Shown: piece after piece, positions 42,423 through 50,231 of the stretch
How positions within the stretch are numbered: position 1 is the stretch's first letter
Layout: each line of letters starts with the position of its first letter
NCBI GenBank assembly: GCA_035549195.1
Contig: DASZRK010000023.1
Coordinates: forward strand, 1-64,000
Direction of reading: 5' to 3'
Origin: a bacterium
GTDB lineage: Bacteria; Oederibacteriota; Muellerivitia; Muellerivitales; Muellerivitaceae
Length of the DNA: 64,000 bases
Notes under the pieces: model-generated
Databases searched by the model: none
Told to the model about the DNA's origin: nothing
The model's input: only the letters and a program-made list of their open reading frames with translations
Program-made: the position numbers and the translations under genes

Positions 42423-42572
42423 ATGAAATCCACGGTCCGAAAGGTCCGAAAGACCCACGCTCCCCCGAGGGGCGGGGAAAAGGACCGGCGGGATCTGGTC
42501 CGCGGGTTGAAGGTCTGTTTCGGTCCCTGCCGGTGCTACGCCACGGGGAAAAAACAGAAGGAGAACCAGTAA
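42423..42572 (+). CDS. Small basic Cys-containing protein (49 residues) between ftsQ and ftsA
   Basis: An ATG at 42423 opens a 49-codon frame with a near-perfect ribosome site, AAGGAGGGG, ending 4 bases before it. The product is strongly basic (many K and R) and carries C-F-G-P-C-R-C near residues 32-38, a possible metal or redox knuckle, then ends K-K-Q-K-E-N-Q. No membrane helix or known family is seen. It starts 10 bases after the ftsQ stop and would be co-translated with the divisome genes. It is short enough to be a chance frame, but the ribosome site argues for translation. Confidence 0.6.
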   Translation: MKSTVRKVRKTHAPPRGGEKDRRDLVRGLKVCFGPCRCYATGKKQKENQ

Positions 42573-42642
42573 TTTTAAATTTTTAATTTTGGATCGAGGC
42601 GGCCTGAAAAGGAGGGCCCGGTTCCATTAAGAATTCAAAACC
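42571..42642. repeat. AT-rich inverted-repeat cassette (AATTTTAA family) before ftsA
   Basis: AATTTTAAATTTTTAATTTT (from 42571) is approximately complementary to ATTAAGAATTCAAAACC (42626-42642). It is strikingly AT-rich against its neighbours. A related, longer copy lies at 60292-60381. The left arm begins at the stop codon of the 49-codon gene. Confidence 0.65.
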
Positions 42643-42677
42643 AAGGTCAAAAATCGCTTTAGAGAGGGGTGGAGAAG

Positions 42678-43928
42678 ATGGCGAAAGAGCAAAAACAGGA
42701 CATCGTGGTGGGGCTGGACCTGGGAACGACCAAGGTCTGCACCATCATCGGGGAAAGGGATGATGAGGGCCAGGTCCACATCATCGGTGTGGGGACCACG
42801 CCCTCGACGGGCCTCAAGAAGGGGTCGGTGGTGAACATCGAACAGACCATCCAATCCATCAAGAAATCCGTCCAGGACGCCGAACGCATGGCGGGGGTCG
42901 AGATCGGCTCCGCCTTCGCCGGCATCGCCGGGGGCCACATCAAGGGCCTCAACAGCCGGGGGGTCATCGCGGTCTCCCGCAAGGACAAGGAGATCACCGA
43001 GGACGACCGGGAGAGGGTCATCGAGGCCGCCCAGGCCATCGCCATCCCGCTGGACCGGGAGATCATCCACGTGATCCCGCAGGAATACATCGTGGACGAC
43101 CAGGACGGCATCAAGAACCCGGTGGGCATGTCGGGGGTGCGCCTGGAAGCCGAGGTCCACGTGGTGACGGGGGCCGTCACCAGCGTGCAGAACATCGTGC
43201 GCAGCGTCGAGCGGGCGGGCCTGCAGGTGTCCGACATCATCCTGCAGCCATTGGCCTCGGCCGAGGCCATCCTCTCCCAGGACGAGAAGGAACTGGGGGT
43301 GGTGCTGGTGGATATCGGCGGGGGGACCACGGACATCGCGGTCTTCATCAACGGCTCCCTCTGGCACACGGGCATCATCACCCTGGGGGGCGCCCTGGTC
43401 ACCAGCGACGTGGCCGTGGGGCTCCGGACCCCCAACACGGAGGCGGAGGCCATCAAGATCCAATTCGGCTGCGCCTACACCGCCATGGTGAAGGAAGAGG
43501 AGGAGATCACGGTCCCGGGCGTGGGCGGGCGGCCGGACCGGCGCATGCCGCGCCGGGTCCTCTCCGAGATCATCGAAGCCCGCATGGAGGAGATCTTCGA
43601 ACTGGTGGCCGCCGAGCTCAAGAAGTTCGGTTTCGAGGACCGGATCCCGGCGGGGGCGGTCATCACCGGGGGCGCGGCCCTGATGGAAGGGACCGCCGAA
43701 CTGGCCGAGAAGATCCTCCAATTGCCGGTCCGGATCGGTTCGCCGAAACGGGTCGGCGGCCTGACGGACGTTGTGTCCAACCCCAGCTATTCCACCGCAG
43801 TGGGGCTGGTGCTCATGGGCATGCAGTCCCAGGCTCCTTCTGCCAAGAAGGTCTCCTTCGGCAGCGGGGCTGATGCGATGAACGGGATCCTGGACCGGAT
43901 GAAGAAATGGTTCGGCGACTCGATCTGA
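42678..43928 (+). CDS. ftsA: Cell division protein FtsA
   Basis: 416 residues. Actin-like ATPase: V-V-G-L-D-L-G-T-T-K-V-C (near 10-21), the subdomain with S-A-F-A-G-I-A-G-G-H-I, V-D-I-G-G-G-T-T-D-I-A-V-F (phosphate 2 loop, near 205-217) and G-A-V-I-T-G-G-A-A-L-M-E-G. The C-terminal M-K-K-W-F-G-D is the amphipathic membrane-targeting helix. FtsA anchors FtsZ to the membrane and activates septal wall synthesis. ATG 42678 is preferred, with GAGGGG 8 bases upstream; a GTG at 42669 is in frame. Confidence 0.95.
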   Translation: MAKEQKQDIVVGLDLGTTKVCTIIGERDDEGQVHIIGVGTTPSTGLKKGSVVNIEQTIQSIKKSVQDAERMAGVEIGSAFAGIAGGHIKGLNSRGVIAVSRKDKEITEDDRERVIEAAQAIAIPLDREIIHVIPQEYIVDDQDGIKNPVGMSGVRLEAEVHVVTGAVTSVQNIVRSVERAGLQVSDIILQPLASAEAILSQDEKELGVVLVDIGGGTTDIAVFINGSLWHTGIITLGGALVTSDVAVGLRTPNTEAEAIKIQFGCAYTAMVKEEEEITVPGVGGRPDRRMPRRVLSEIIEARMEEIFELVAAELKKFGFEDRIPAGAVITGGAALMEGTAELAEKILQLPVRIGSPKRVGGLTDVVSNPSYSTAVGLVLMGMQSQAPSAKKVSFGSGADAMNGILDRMKKWFGDSI

Positions 43929-44007
43929 TATTCGGGAAGCTCACCACGTTGTGGTCCGGGGATCCGATCTTAGGGATCGCCGGGAAGGTCAAGGAGGTGC
44001 AGGTCGG

Positions 44008-44095
44008 GTGAAGGTCGAAGGGAAGTGAAGGTCGTAAGCCGTAAAAGCAGGGGGGCTGTTAGCGGATGGCCCAACCATCGGCTCTCGGCTAACAG
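44008..44095. repeat. Repeat cassette between ftsA and ftsZ (GTGAAGGTCG direct repeats and CTGTTAGC inverted repeat)
   Basis: GTGAAGGTCG occurs at 44008-44017 and 44025-44034. CTGTTAGC (44056-44063) has a perfect inverted copy, GCTAACAG, at 44088-44095, with GGATGG and CCATC inside it, so the RNA folds into a hairpin 26 bases before the ftsZ start. The GCTGTTAGC unit resembles AGCTGTCAGC in the murD-ftsW gap. Confidence 0.65.
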
Positions 44096-44120
44096 TAAAA
44101 AATAAAAAGAGGGGGAAGTC

Positions 44121-45281
44121 ATGATCGAGTTCGCGGAAGAGGATGTGACGCAGTACCTGGCCCATTTGAAGGTCATCGGGGTGGGCGGCGGCGGATGCAA
44201 CGCCGTCAACAAGATGATCGAGGCCGGTATCGAAGGCGTGGAGTGTATCGCGGCCAACACCGACTACAAGTCGCTGCGCCGCAGCAAGGCCTTGAAGAAG
44301 ATCCAGCTGGGCAAGGCCCTGACCAAGGGCTTGGGTTCGGGCGGGAATCCCACGATGGGCAAGGAAGCGGCCCTGGAGTCCGCCGAGGAGATCCAGAAGA
44401 ACCTGGAGGGGGCCGACATGGTGGTGGTCACCGCCGGGATGGGCGGGGGTACGGGCACGGGCGCGGCCCCGGTGGTCGCCGAGATCGCCAAGAAACTGGG
44501 CATCCTCACCGTCGGGGTGGTGAGCCGCCCCTTCGAGCATGAGGGACCGGTGCGCAAGGCCCAGGCCGAGGACGGCCTCAGGTCCATGCTGCCCCATGTG
44601 GACGCCATCGTGGTGATCCCCAATGAGCGCATCAACGTGGTCTGCGAGCAGGACGTGGAGCTGACCACGGCCTTCGCGCGGGTCGATGACGTGCTGGTGC
44701 AGGCCATCCAGGGGATCTCGGGCATCATCCACTCGGAAGGCATCATCAACCGCGATTTCGCGGACGTGAAGCGCATCCTGACCGCCAAGGGCAAGGTCTT
44801 GATGGGCATGGGCGCGGCCGCGGGCGAGGAGAGGGCCATGAAGGCGGTGCAGAAGGCCGTCCACAGCCCCTTGCTCGAGGACGTGGACATCGCCGGGGCC
44901 AGCGCGGTGCTGGTCCTGATCACGGCGGGCGCCAATTTCACCCTCAACGAGTTCAACCAGATCAACGGGTTCCTGCAGAAGGCCGCCCGTCCGGGCGCCG
45001 AGATCATCCCGGGCATCGTGCGGGACGAGAACCTGAAGGATGGGATGCGGGTCACCATCATCGCGACCGGGTTCGAACAGGCCCGCAGCGAGGAGGCGGC
45101 CACCATCATCGACCTGAAGAACTTCGTGACGCCGAACTTCAAGACCGACAAGGCGGCTTCCAACGCGCCCCAGGCGTCGGAAGAGGCGGAGGGCGACCTG
45201 ACGCTCAAGCTCTCCGACGGCCAATACGACATCCCGGCCTACTTGCGGCGCCGGCTGGCCAGCAAGTCGTTCCATAACTGA
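44121..45281 (+). CDS. ftsZ: Cell division protein FtsZ
   Basis: 386 residues. Tubulin-like GTPase: G-V-G-G-G-G-C-N-A-V-N (near 19-29), A-N-T-D and the signature G-M-G-G-G-T-G-T-G-A-A-P (near 107-118). The T7 loop is N-R-D-F-A-D-V, where N-L/V-D-F-A-D-V is usual; the catalytic Asp pair is intact. A spacer of about 45 residues precedes the C-terminal peptide Y-D-I-P-A-Y-L-R-R-R, which binds FtsA. It polymerises into the division ring. GAGGGGGAAG precedes the ATG. Confidence 0.97.
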   Translation: MIEFAEEDVTQYLAHLKVIGVGGGGCNAVNKMIEAGIEGVECIAANTDYKSLRRSKALKKIQLGKALTKGLGSGGNPTMGKEAALESAEEIQKNLEGADMVVVTAGMGGGTGTGAAPVVAEIAKKLGILTVGVVSRPFEHEGPVRKAQAEDGLRSMLPHVDAIVVIPNERINVVCEQDVELTTAFARVDDVLVQAIQGISGIIHSEGIINRDFADVKRILTAKGKVLMGMGAAAGEERAMKAVQKAVHSPLLEDVDIAGASAVLVLITAGANFTLNEFNQINGFLQKAARPGAEIIPGIVRDENLKDGMRVTIIATGFEQARSEEAATIIDLKNFVTPNFKTDKAASNAPQASEEAEGDLTLKLSDGQYDIPAYLRRRLASKSFHN

Positions 45282-45286
45282 GGACT

Positions 45287-45407
45287 TCCAACAAAATGCC
45301 TTGGAACAGGGATAAGGAAGGGTGGATGGGATGGAAAACTTGAAGGATCCAAAGGGTTTTCTCCGGGTCCATCGGTGTCCATCCCTGTTCTTCAGGTCTT
45401 GTTGGGG
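45287..45407. repeat. Inverted-repeat cassette, GGATGG/ACAGGGAT family, after ftsZ
   Basis: CCAACAA (45289-45295) matches TTGTTGG (45399-45405). GAACAGGGAT (45304-45313) matches ATCCCTGTTC (45381-45390). GGTGGATGGGATGG (45321-45334) faces CCATCGGTGTCCATCC (45369-45384). The transcript forms a long hairpin between ftsZ and the deacetylase gene. Confidence 0.75.
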
Positions 45408-45433
45408 ATCGTAAGGAATAAAGAAAGGAAGTC

Positions 45434-46747
45434 ATGCGGAACGTCCATCGGACAATAGGATCGGGGTGGTTGGTCGGCGTCCTGGGGTGCCTTTTCTTGC
45501 CCCTGGGCGCCTTCGCCTCCCCCGCGTCCTCCCCGGTGGCGCCTACGGCCTCGCCCGCGGCGTCCGCCGACCAGGAATTCTTCGTGCTCTGTTACCACCG
45601 GTTCCTGAACAAGCCCATTCCTGTCCAACAGGAGGACCCATCCCGTTCCCCCACGGGAGAGGACCCGGGCCAAAAAGGACCGAAACAGACCGAGTACGAG
45701 ACCTCGATGGACGATTTCAAATGGCAGATGCAGTACCTGAAGGAGAACGGGTTCACCCCCATCTCCCAGGAACAGCTCATGGGCTACTGGTTTCAAGGGA
45801 GACCCCTCCCCTTGAAACCGGTGCTCCTGACCTTCGACGATGGTTTCGAGAGCATCTACCGGGACGCTTTCCCGGTGGTCCAGAAGATGGGGTTCCCTTC
45901 CATCCTTTTCCTTTACACGGATTTCGTAAGGAACCGGGAAGTCGCGGACCGCAACCGTGAGAAGAAGATCGCGGCGAAGTCCGAGGATCCCGAACACCCA
46001 AAAAAGGTCCTGTCCGAAATTTCGCCCCAAATGCGGTTCGACGCCCTTTCGGACGCCCAGATGGCCGAAATGCAGAAGGCGGGCATGGTGATCGAATCCC
46101 ACACCACCCACCACCTCAACATGGGGTTGGTCCGGGAGAAGAAAGGGGAGGCGGCCTTCGCCAAGATCCTCTGGAACGAACTGACCGAGCCCTTGACCTA
46201 TATCTCGACGAGGTTCGGCCGAAAGCCCCAATGGCTCGCCTATCCTTTCGGGGTCTATGACCCGGTCATCCTGGAGGCCACGAAGAAGGCGGGTTACCAA
46301 CTGGCCTTCACCGTCAATCCCGGTCCCAATGACCGTACGATCCCGCCCCTCCTGCTGAAGCGCAACCTGGTCCTATGGCCCTTCGGGCGGGAGGCCTTCC
46401 AGCGGATCTTCCGGGACAAGGTGCTCCACTGCGAGGACCTGGCCCCCGGGGACGGGGCTTCGATCGATGCGGTCCGGCCGGTGATCTCGGCCAAGATCAC
46501 CGATGACGTGGACCCCAAGTCGGTCCGGCTCCAGATCGGCGCCCATGTCATGAAACTGCGTTATGACCCTGGGACGGGCGCCTATTCCCATGCCATCAAG
46601 GCCGACCTGACGCAGGGTGGACATATCTTCTGTCTTTCCGCCGTCGACCGGCAGGGCCAGCACCGGGTCCTCAATTGGTATTTCCGGATCAAACACAAGA
46701 AATTGGCCCATCACCCGGGAAGGAAGGGGGCCGCGGATGTCCTTTAG
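45434..46747 (+). CDS. Exported polysaccharide deacetylase (NodB/PgaB-like)
   Basis: 437 residues. The signal peptide is about 1-29 (W-L-V-G-V-L-G-C-L-F-L-P-L-G-A-F-A-S). NodB-domain motifs are C-Y-H-R-F (near 53), L-L-T-F-D-D-G-F-E-S (MT1, near 132-141), S-H-T-T-H-H (MT2, near 218-223) and L-A-Y-P-F-G-V-Y (MT3). The Asp and the two His bind the metal that deacetylates N-acetyl sugars in the periplasm. The C-terminal 110 residues form a beta-rich domain that may bind carbohydrate. Overlap with the following amidase gene suggests joint action on peptidoglycan. Confidence 0.9.
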   Translation: MRNVHRTIGSGWLVGVLGCLFLPLGAFASPASSPVAPTASPAASADQEFFVLCYHRFLNKPIPVQQEDPSRSPTGEDPGQKGPKQTEYETSMDDFKWQMQYLKENGFTPISQEQLMGYWFQGRPLPLKPVLLTFDDGFESIYRDAFPVVQKMGFPSILFLYTDFVRNREVADRNREKKIAAKSEDPEHPKKVLSEISPQMRFDALSDAQMAEMQKAGMVIESHTTHHLNMGLVREKKGEAAFAKILWNELTEPLTYISTRFGRKPQWLAYPFGVYDPVILEATKKAGYQLAFTVNPGPNDRTIPPLLLKRNLVLWPFGREAFQRIFRDKVLHCEDLAPGDGASIDAVRPVISAKITDDVDPKSVRLQIGAHVMKLRYDPGTGAYSHAIKADLTQGGHIFCLSAVDRQGQHRVLNWYFRIKHKKLAHHPGRKGAADVL

Positions 46748-48077
46748 ATCCTTGCCCATCCTGGCCCTTGCCCTTTTGACCCTGGCTTGGCCCTCTCCCG
46801 CCCTGGAAGAGGGCGGGAAGGTGGCGCTCCGCTATACCTATAAGACCGACGTCCTTTCCGTCCCTGTGGTCGAGGGGGCGAAGGGACAGGTTTATCTGCC
46901 CTTGATGGACCTGAGCCGTTTTTTCGGCATCCAGGTGGATTTCGAACCCCAGATCCGGCGGGTCACCCTTTCGAAGGGGAAGAACAAGGTGAAAGTGGTA
47001 CTGTCCCAGCCTGTTTACCTCTCCCTGGCGCCCGAGGTGTCCTATCCCATCGATCCCCTGGAGGTCCTTTCGGGGCAATTGAGCATCCCGGCCACCAGTG
47101 CCGAGGACCTGTTGGGGACCCTCCTGGGGATCCCCGTCCATTACCTGCCGGACCAAGGACTCCTCATCGCGGGCGGCGTGACGGACAAGGAACTCCAGCA
47201 GGAGATCCTGGCCGACCCAGGCCCATCGACATCCTCATCCCCCCAACCCGCCTCCAGCGCCGCCGCTGGGCCCACTCCGGTGGAAAGCCCCGCGGCGGCC
47301 CCTTCCTCCCAGGAAGCCGTCGCTGTTCTGGAGGAACCGACCCGCTCGCCGACGGTCGAACCCCTTCCCCTCCAACCTCCCCGGGACCAAGTGGAGCATG
47401 TGCGGCGCATCATCATCGACCCGGGCCACGGCGGCTATGACGCCGGCGCTCCCGGTTACGACCGCCGTTTCCATGAGAAGAGCGCCACGCTGGACATCGC
47501 CCAGCAGGTCGCGAAATTCCTGCGGGAGGAACAAGGCCTGGAGGTCCTGATGACCCGAAAGGAGGACCGTTACATCACCCTGAAATACAGGACGGATTTC
47601 GCCAAGAGCCACAACGGGGATCTTTTCGTTTCCATCCATTGCAATTCCAATCCCCGTAAGGGCGCCCATGGGACCGAGATCTATAAGTATGGATTGAGGG
47701 CGACCAGTCATGCCGCGGCCGCCGCGGCCGCCCGTGAAAACTTCGGGGGCGGCGACCTGGATTTCATCAAACAGGACCTGACCGCGGTGCGCTACAAGAG
47801 CCGCAGCCAATGCCTGGCCGAACATGTGGAGATGGAGATCAAGGAAAAACTGGGCCAGCCTTTCCGCAACATCCAGGAGGCGCCCTTTTACGTGCTGGCC
47901 CACGCCGAAATGCCGGCCATCCTGATCGAGACGGCCTTCATCAGCAACAAGGACGAGGAGAACAAGCTCCGGGACCCCTATTGGCGCGAGAAGATGGCGA
48001 AGGCCATCACGGCCGGGATCCTGGAATACAAGGACATCGTGGAGGGGAATCTTGACGACCGTGAAGCTCGGCGCTGA
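46737..48077 (+). CDS. N-acetylmuramoyl-L-alanine amidase (AmiC-type, amidase_3)
   Basis: 446 residues from an ATG that overlaps the deacetylase end by 11 bases; GGAAGGGGG lies upstream. The signal peptide is about 1-22. An N-terminal region with copper-amine-oxidase-N-like strands (V-Y-L-P-L-M-D-L-S-R-F-F-G) and a Pro/Ser linker (about 165-215) lead to the amidase_3 domain. Zinc and catalytic residues are in I-I-I-D-P-G-H-G-G-Y-D-A-G, F-H-E-K, V-S-I-H-C-N-S and A-I-L-I-E-T-A-F-I-S-N. It cuts the bond between MurNAc and L-Ala, usually for septum splitting. Confidence 0.93.
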   Translation: MSFRSLPILALALLTLAWPSPALEEGGKVALRYTYKTDVLSVPVVEGAKGQVYLPLMDLSRFFGIQVDFEPQIRRVTLSKGKNKVKVVLSQPVYLSLAPEVSYPIDPLEVLSGQLSIPATSAEDLLGTLLGIPVHYLPDQGLLIAGGVTDKELQQEILADPGPSTSSSPQPASSAAAGPTPVESPAAAPSSQEAVAVLEEPTRSPTVEPLPLQPPRDQVEHVRRIIIDPGHGGYDAGAPGYDRRFHEKSATLDIAQQVAKFLREEQGLEVLMTRKEDRYITLKYRTDFAKSHNGDLFVSIHCNSNPRKGAHGTEIYKYGLRATSHAAAAAAARENFGGGDLDFIKQDLTAVRYKSRSQCLAEHVEMEIKEKLGQPFRNIQEAPFYVLAHAEMPAILIETAFISNKDEENKLRDPYWREKMAKAITAGILEYKDIVEGNLDDREARR

Positions 48078-48894
48078 AGCCGTCCGCCTAAGCGAAGGAG
48101 GACTGGACTATCTCCAATTCCCCCGTTTCGCCGATCCCAAGTTGGTGCCCCATGCGGTCACGACCCGTGTCGGAGGGGTCAGCCGCGGGGACTACCGTGG
48201 ACTGAACCTGAGCTTCAAGGTGGGCGACGAGAAGGTGCGGGTGGAAGAGAACCGTTCCCTCCTGGGACGGACCCTGGGGATGGACCTGGCCCATGCCGCC
48301 TGGGTGGAACAGGTCCACGGGGACGAGGTGGCGGTCCTGACCGCCGCGAACATCCCCGTCCGGGGAGGCTCCCTCGGGAAGGCGGACGCGCTCATCACCC
48401 AGCAAAAAGGGATCCCCATCCTCATCCAGGTCGCCGATTGCCTGCCGGTCCTTTTTTATGATCCGGTCCACCAGGCCATCGGCCTGGCCCATGCCGGATG
48501 GCGGGGGACCGTCAGCCACATCGCGGTCAAAGCCTTGCTGGCCATGGGCGAGCATTTCGGGACCAAACCGGAGGATGTCCGGGCGGTGTTGGGTCCTTGC
48601 ATCGGGGCTTGTTGCTATGAGGTGGGGGAGGATGTCCGCCAGGAATTTATCCGGGTGTTTCCCTGGGGGGCCGAGGTCTTCAGCCCCTACCAAAAGGGGC
48701 AGTGGAAACTGGACCTGGCCCAGGCCAATGGGCGGCAATTGGTGGAAATGGGCATGAAACAAGAAAATTTGATCGCGTCAGGGCTTTGTACGGTGGGCCA
48801 TTCGGGGCTGTTCTTTTCCCATCGGGCGGAAGCGGGGCCGGAGCGGAACACCGGTCGATTCGGTGTTTTGTTAATGTTAAACGGAAGACCATGA
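48052..48894 (+). CDS. pgeF: PgeF (YfiH/laccase-domain) peptidoglycan editing factor
   Basis: 280 residues. The TTG at 48052 has GGAGGGG 4 bases upstream and lies inside the end of the amidase gene. Family motifs are T-R-x-G-G-V-S, W-V-E-Q-V-H-G-D-E-V, V-A-D-C-L-P-V-L, G-L-A-H-A-G-W-R-G-T and L-G-P-C-I-G-A-C-C-Y-E-V. The H-G, C-L and H-A-G-W set binds one metal. E. coli PgeF hydrolyses UDP-MurNAc-L-Ser and keeps Ser out of position one of the stem. Related proteins act on purine nucleosides. The peptidoglycan context supports the editing role. Confidence 0.9.
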   Translation: MTTVKLGAEAVRLSEGGLDYLQFPRFADPKLVPHAVTTRVGGVSRGDYRGLNLSFKVGDEKVRVEENRSLLGRTLGMDLAHAAWVEQVHGDEVAVLTAANIPVRGGSLGKADALITQQKGIPILIQVADCLPVLFYDPVHQAIGLAHAGWRGTVSHIAVKALLAMGEHFGTKPEDVRAVLGPCIGACCYEVGEDVRQEFIRVFPWGAEVFSPYQKGQWKLDLAQANGRQLVEMGMKQENLIASGLCTVGHSGLFFSHRAEAGPERNTGRFGVLLMLNGRP

Positions 48895-48900
48895 TAGAAT
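48871..48900 (+). promoter_or_regulatory. Candidate promoter within the pgeF end
   Basis: TTAATG (48871-48876) and TAGAAT (48895-48900) are 18 bases apart, 25 bases before the next start codon. The -35 match is weak. Confidence 0.3.
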
Positions 48901-48924
48901 GAGCCGCATTCAGGGGGTCGTGCC

Positions 48925-49656
48925 ATGAAGAAAGTCGAACTTGCCGTTCTGTTGTTCCTACTCCTATCCGGGAAACCGCTCCTCGCCCAGGATCAAGCCG
49001 CGCAGCCGGCCGTACCGGTCCCCGCGGGCATTCCTGCGGTCCCGCAAGTCCCCACGGAAAGCGATTTTTATTCCCAAGCCTTGCAGGCCTATCTGGCGGG
49101 CAATTACGACCAGGCGATCCTGCTGGATTCCCGGGCCCTCCAAGCCGATCCCAAGGACGCCAAGGCCCAGGCCCTCCTGAGCATCCTGGTCAATGAAAAG
49201 GACAAGGCCAACCAGAGCGTCATCTGGATCGGCAAGGAGAACAGCGGGGAGGTGGCGCTTGCGCCGGCCCCCGTCACTGTGATCCAGGAAAAGATCGTCC
49301 AACGGCCCGCGGCGCCCAGGCCCGCGGCGAAGACCCAAGGGCTGGCCGAGCTCGAAGCCCGGGTCAATGCGGTGGCCTTCCTCCTGGAAAGGGACCAGAA
49401 CAGCCAATACCGCGAATTGACCGGTGCCCAGGTCGCGGTCCAAAAGCGGCTGGATGAGATCAACCTCAACCTCCATGACCTCCACCAGGGGGCCACGATC
49501 GGCAACATCCTTTTCCTGGTGGCCTTGCTGGTGGCCCTGGCGGCCCTTTGGAAGAGCTGGCGCAACGGCGAGGATATGCGCCGGCAACTGGGACACCTGG
49601 AATATGGCAAGGACCGGGACGAGAGCGGCCGCGTCGTTCAAATGAGGAAGATGTGA
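48925..49656 (+). CDS. Exported TPR/coiled-coil protein with C-terminal membrane helix
   Basis: 243 residues. The signal peptide is about 1-21 (L-A-V-L-L-F-L-L-L-S-G, cleavage near L-A-Q-D). One or two TPR units (about 45-85) include A-L-Q-A-Y-L-A-G-N-Y-D-Q-A and A-D-P-K-D. A coiled coil (about 140-185) precedes a membrane helix (about 190-208, I-L-F-L-V-A-L-L-V-A-L-A-A-L-W), and a charged cytoplasmic tail follows. The topology suggests a periplasmic assembly or scaffold factor. No defined family. The stop overlaps the next start (GTGA). Confidence 0.7.
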   Translation: MKKVELAVLLFLLLSGKPLLAQDQAAQPAVPVPAGIPAVPQVPTESDFYSQALQAYLAGNYDQAILLDSRALQADPKDAKAQALLSILVNEKDKANQSVIWIGKENSGEVALAPAPVTVIQEKIVQRPAAPRPAAKTQGLAELEARVNAVAFLLERDQNSQYRELTGAQVAVQKRLDEINLNLHDLHQGATIGNILFLVALLVALAALWKSWRNGEDMRRQLGHLEYGKDRDESGRVVQMRKM

Positions 49657-49847
49657 CGTCCTTGATCGGGTGGTTGAAGGACATCCTCAGAAAGCTCTAT
49701 CTCCTGGACCGTCCCGTGGTCCAAAGGTCCAAGAAGGACCGTCGGCATAACGACCGGCGTTGGCAGGGGGCGGAGGGCGACAAGCCGAAAGCGGCCGCCG
49801 ATCCACGGCGGCGCAAGGAACGCCGCAAGACCCGCCGCCGGGGCTGA
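49653..49847 (+). CDS. Small very basic protein, coupled to the TPR protein
   Basis: 64 residues from a GTG overlapping the upstream stop. A short amphipathic helix (W-L-K-D-I-L-R-K-L-Y-L-L-D) leads to a Lys/Arg-rich rest: K-K-D-R-R-H-N-D-R-R and P-R-R-R-K-E-R-R-K-T-R-R-R. Such sequence could bind nucleic acid, acidic lipid or a ribosome. No family is recognised. Translational coupling and the GAGGAAG site make expression likely. Confidence 0.55.
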   Translation: MTSLIGWLKDILRKLYLLDRPVVQRSKKDRRHNDRRWQGAEGDKPKAAADPRRRKERRKTRRRG

Positions 49848-49854
49848 GGATCCC

Positions 49855-50205
49855 GTGGGCCCTACCGAACGACCTTCCTTGGACCCGAAGCGGCCCTGGA
49901 TCCTGACCCTCCTTTGCGTCCTCGCCTTCCTGGGTTGCTTCCTCAAGATCTACTACGTCTTTTCCAGCGAGATCCGGGCGGTGGCCCGCTGGTATCCCGT
50001 TTATGTTTCGATGAGCACCCTTCTCTTGATGGCCTCCCTTTTCGGACTGATGCAGATGAGGAGGTGGGGTTTCCATCTTTTCATCCTCTTCTTCCTGGTC
50101 CATCAGGTGGTCCAGATCGCGGTGGGGAAATGGGACATCGCGTCCAGCCTTCTTTTCTCCGCCCTTCTGCTGGTAGGATCCCTCCGCTATAAGACGTTGG
50201 TTTGA
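49855..50205 (+). CDS. Small multi-pass membrane protein of unknown function
   Basis: 116 residues from GTG. About four hydrophobic helices at 14-36, 46-65, 68-88 and 94-110 are connected by very short loops, and the ends are charged. No family is recognised. It sits 7 bases after the basic protein and may be part of the same transcript. Confidence 0.6.
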   Translation: MGPTERPSLDPKRPWILTLLCVLAFLGCFLKIYYVFSSEIRAVARWYPVYVSMSTLLLMASLFGLMQMRRWGFHLFILFFLVHQVVQIAVGKWDIASSLLFSALLLVGSLRYKTLV

Positions 50206-50231
50206 ACCCCGCCTTTCCCTTGAGGTGACCC

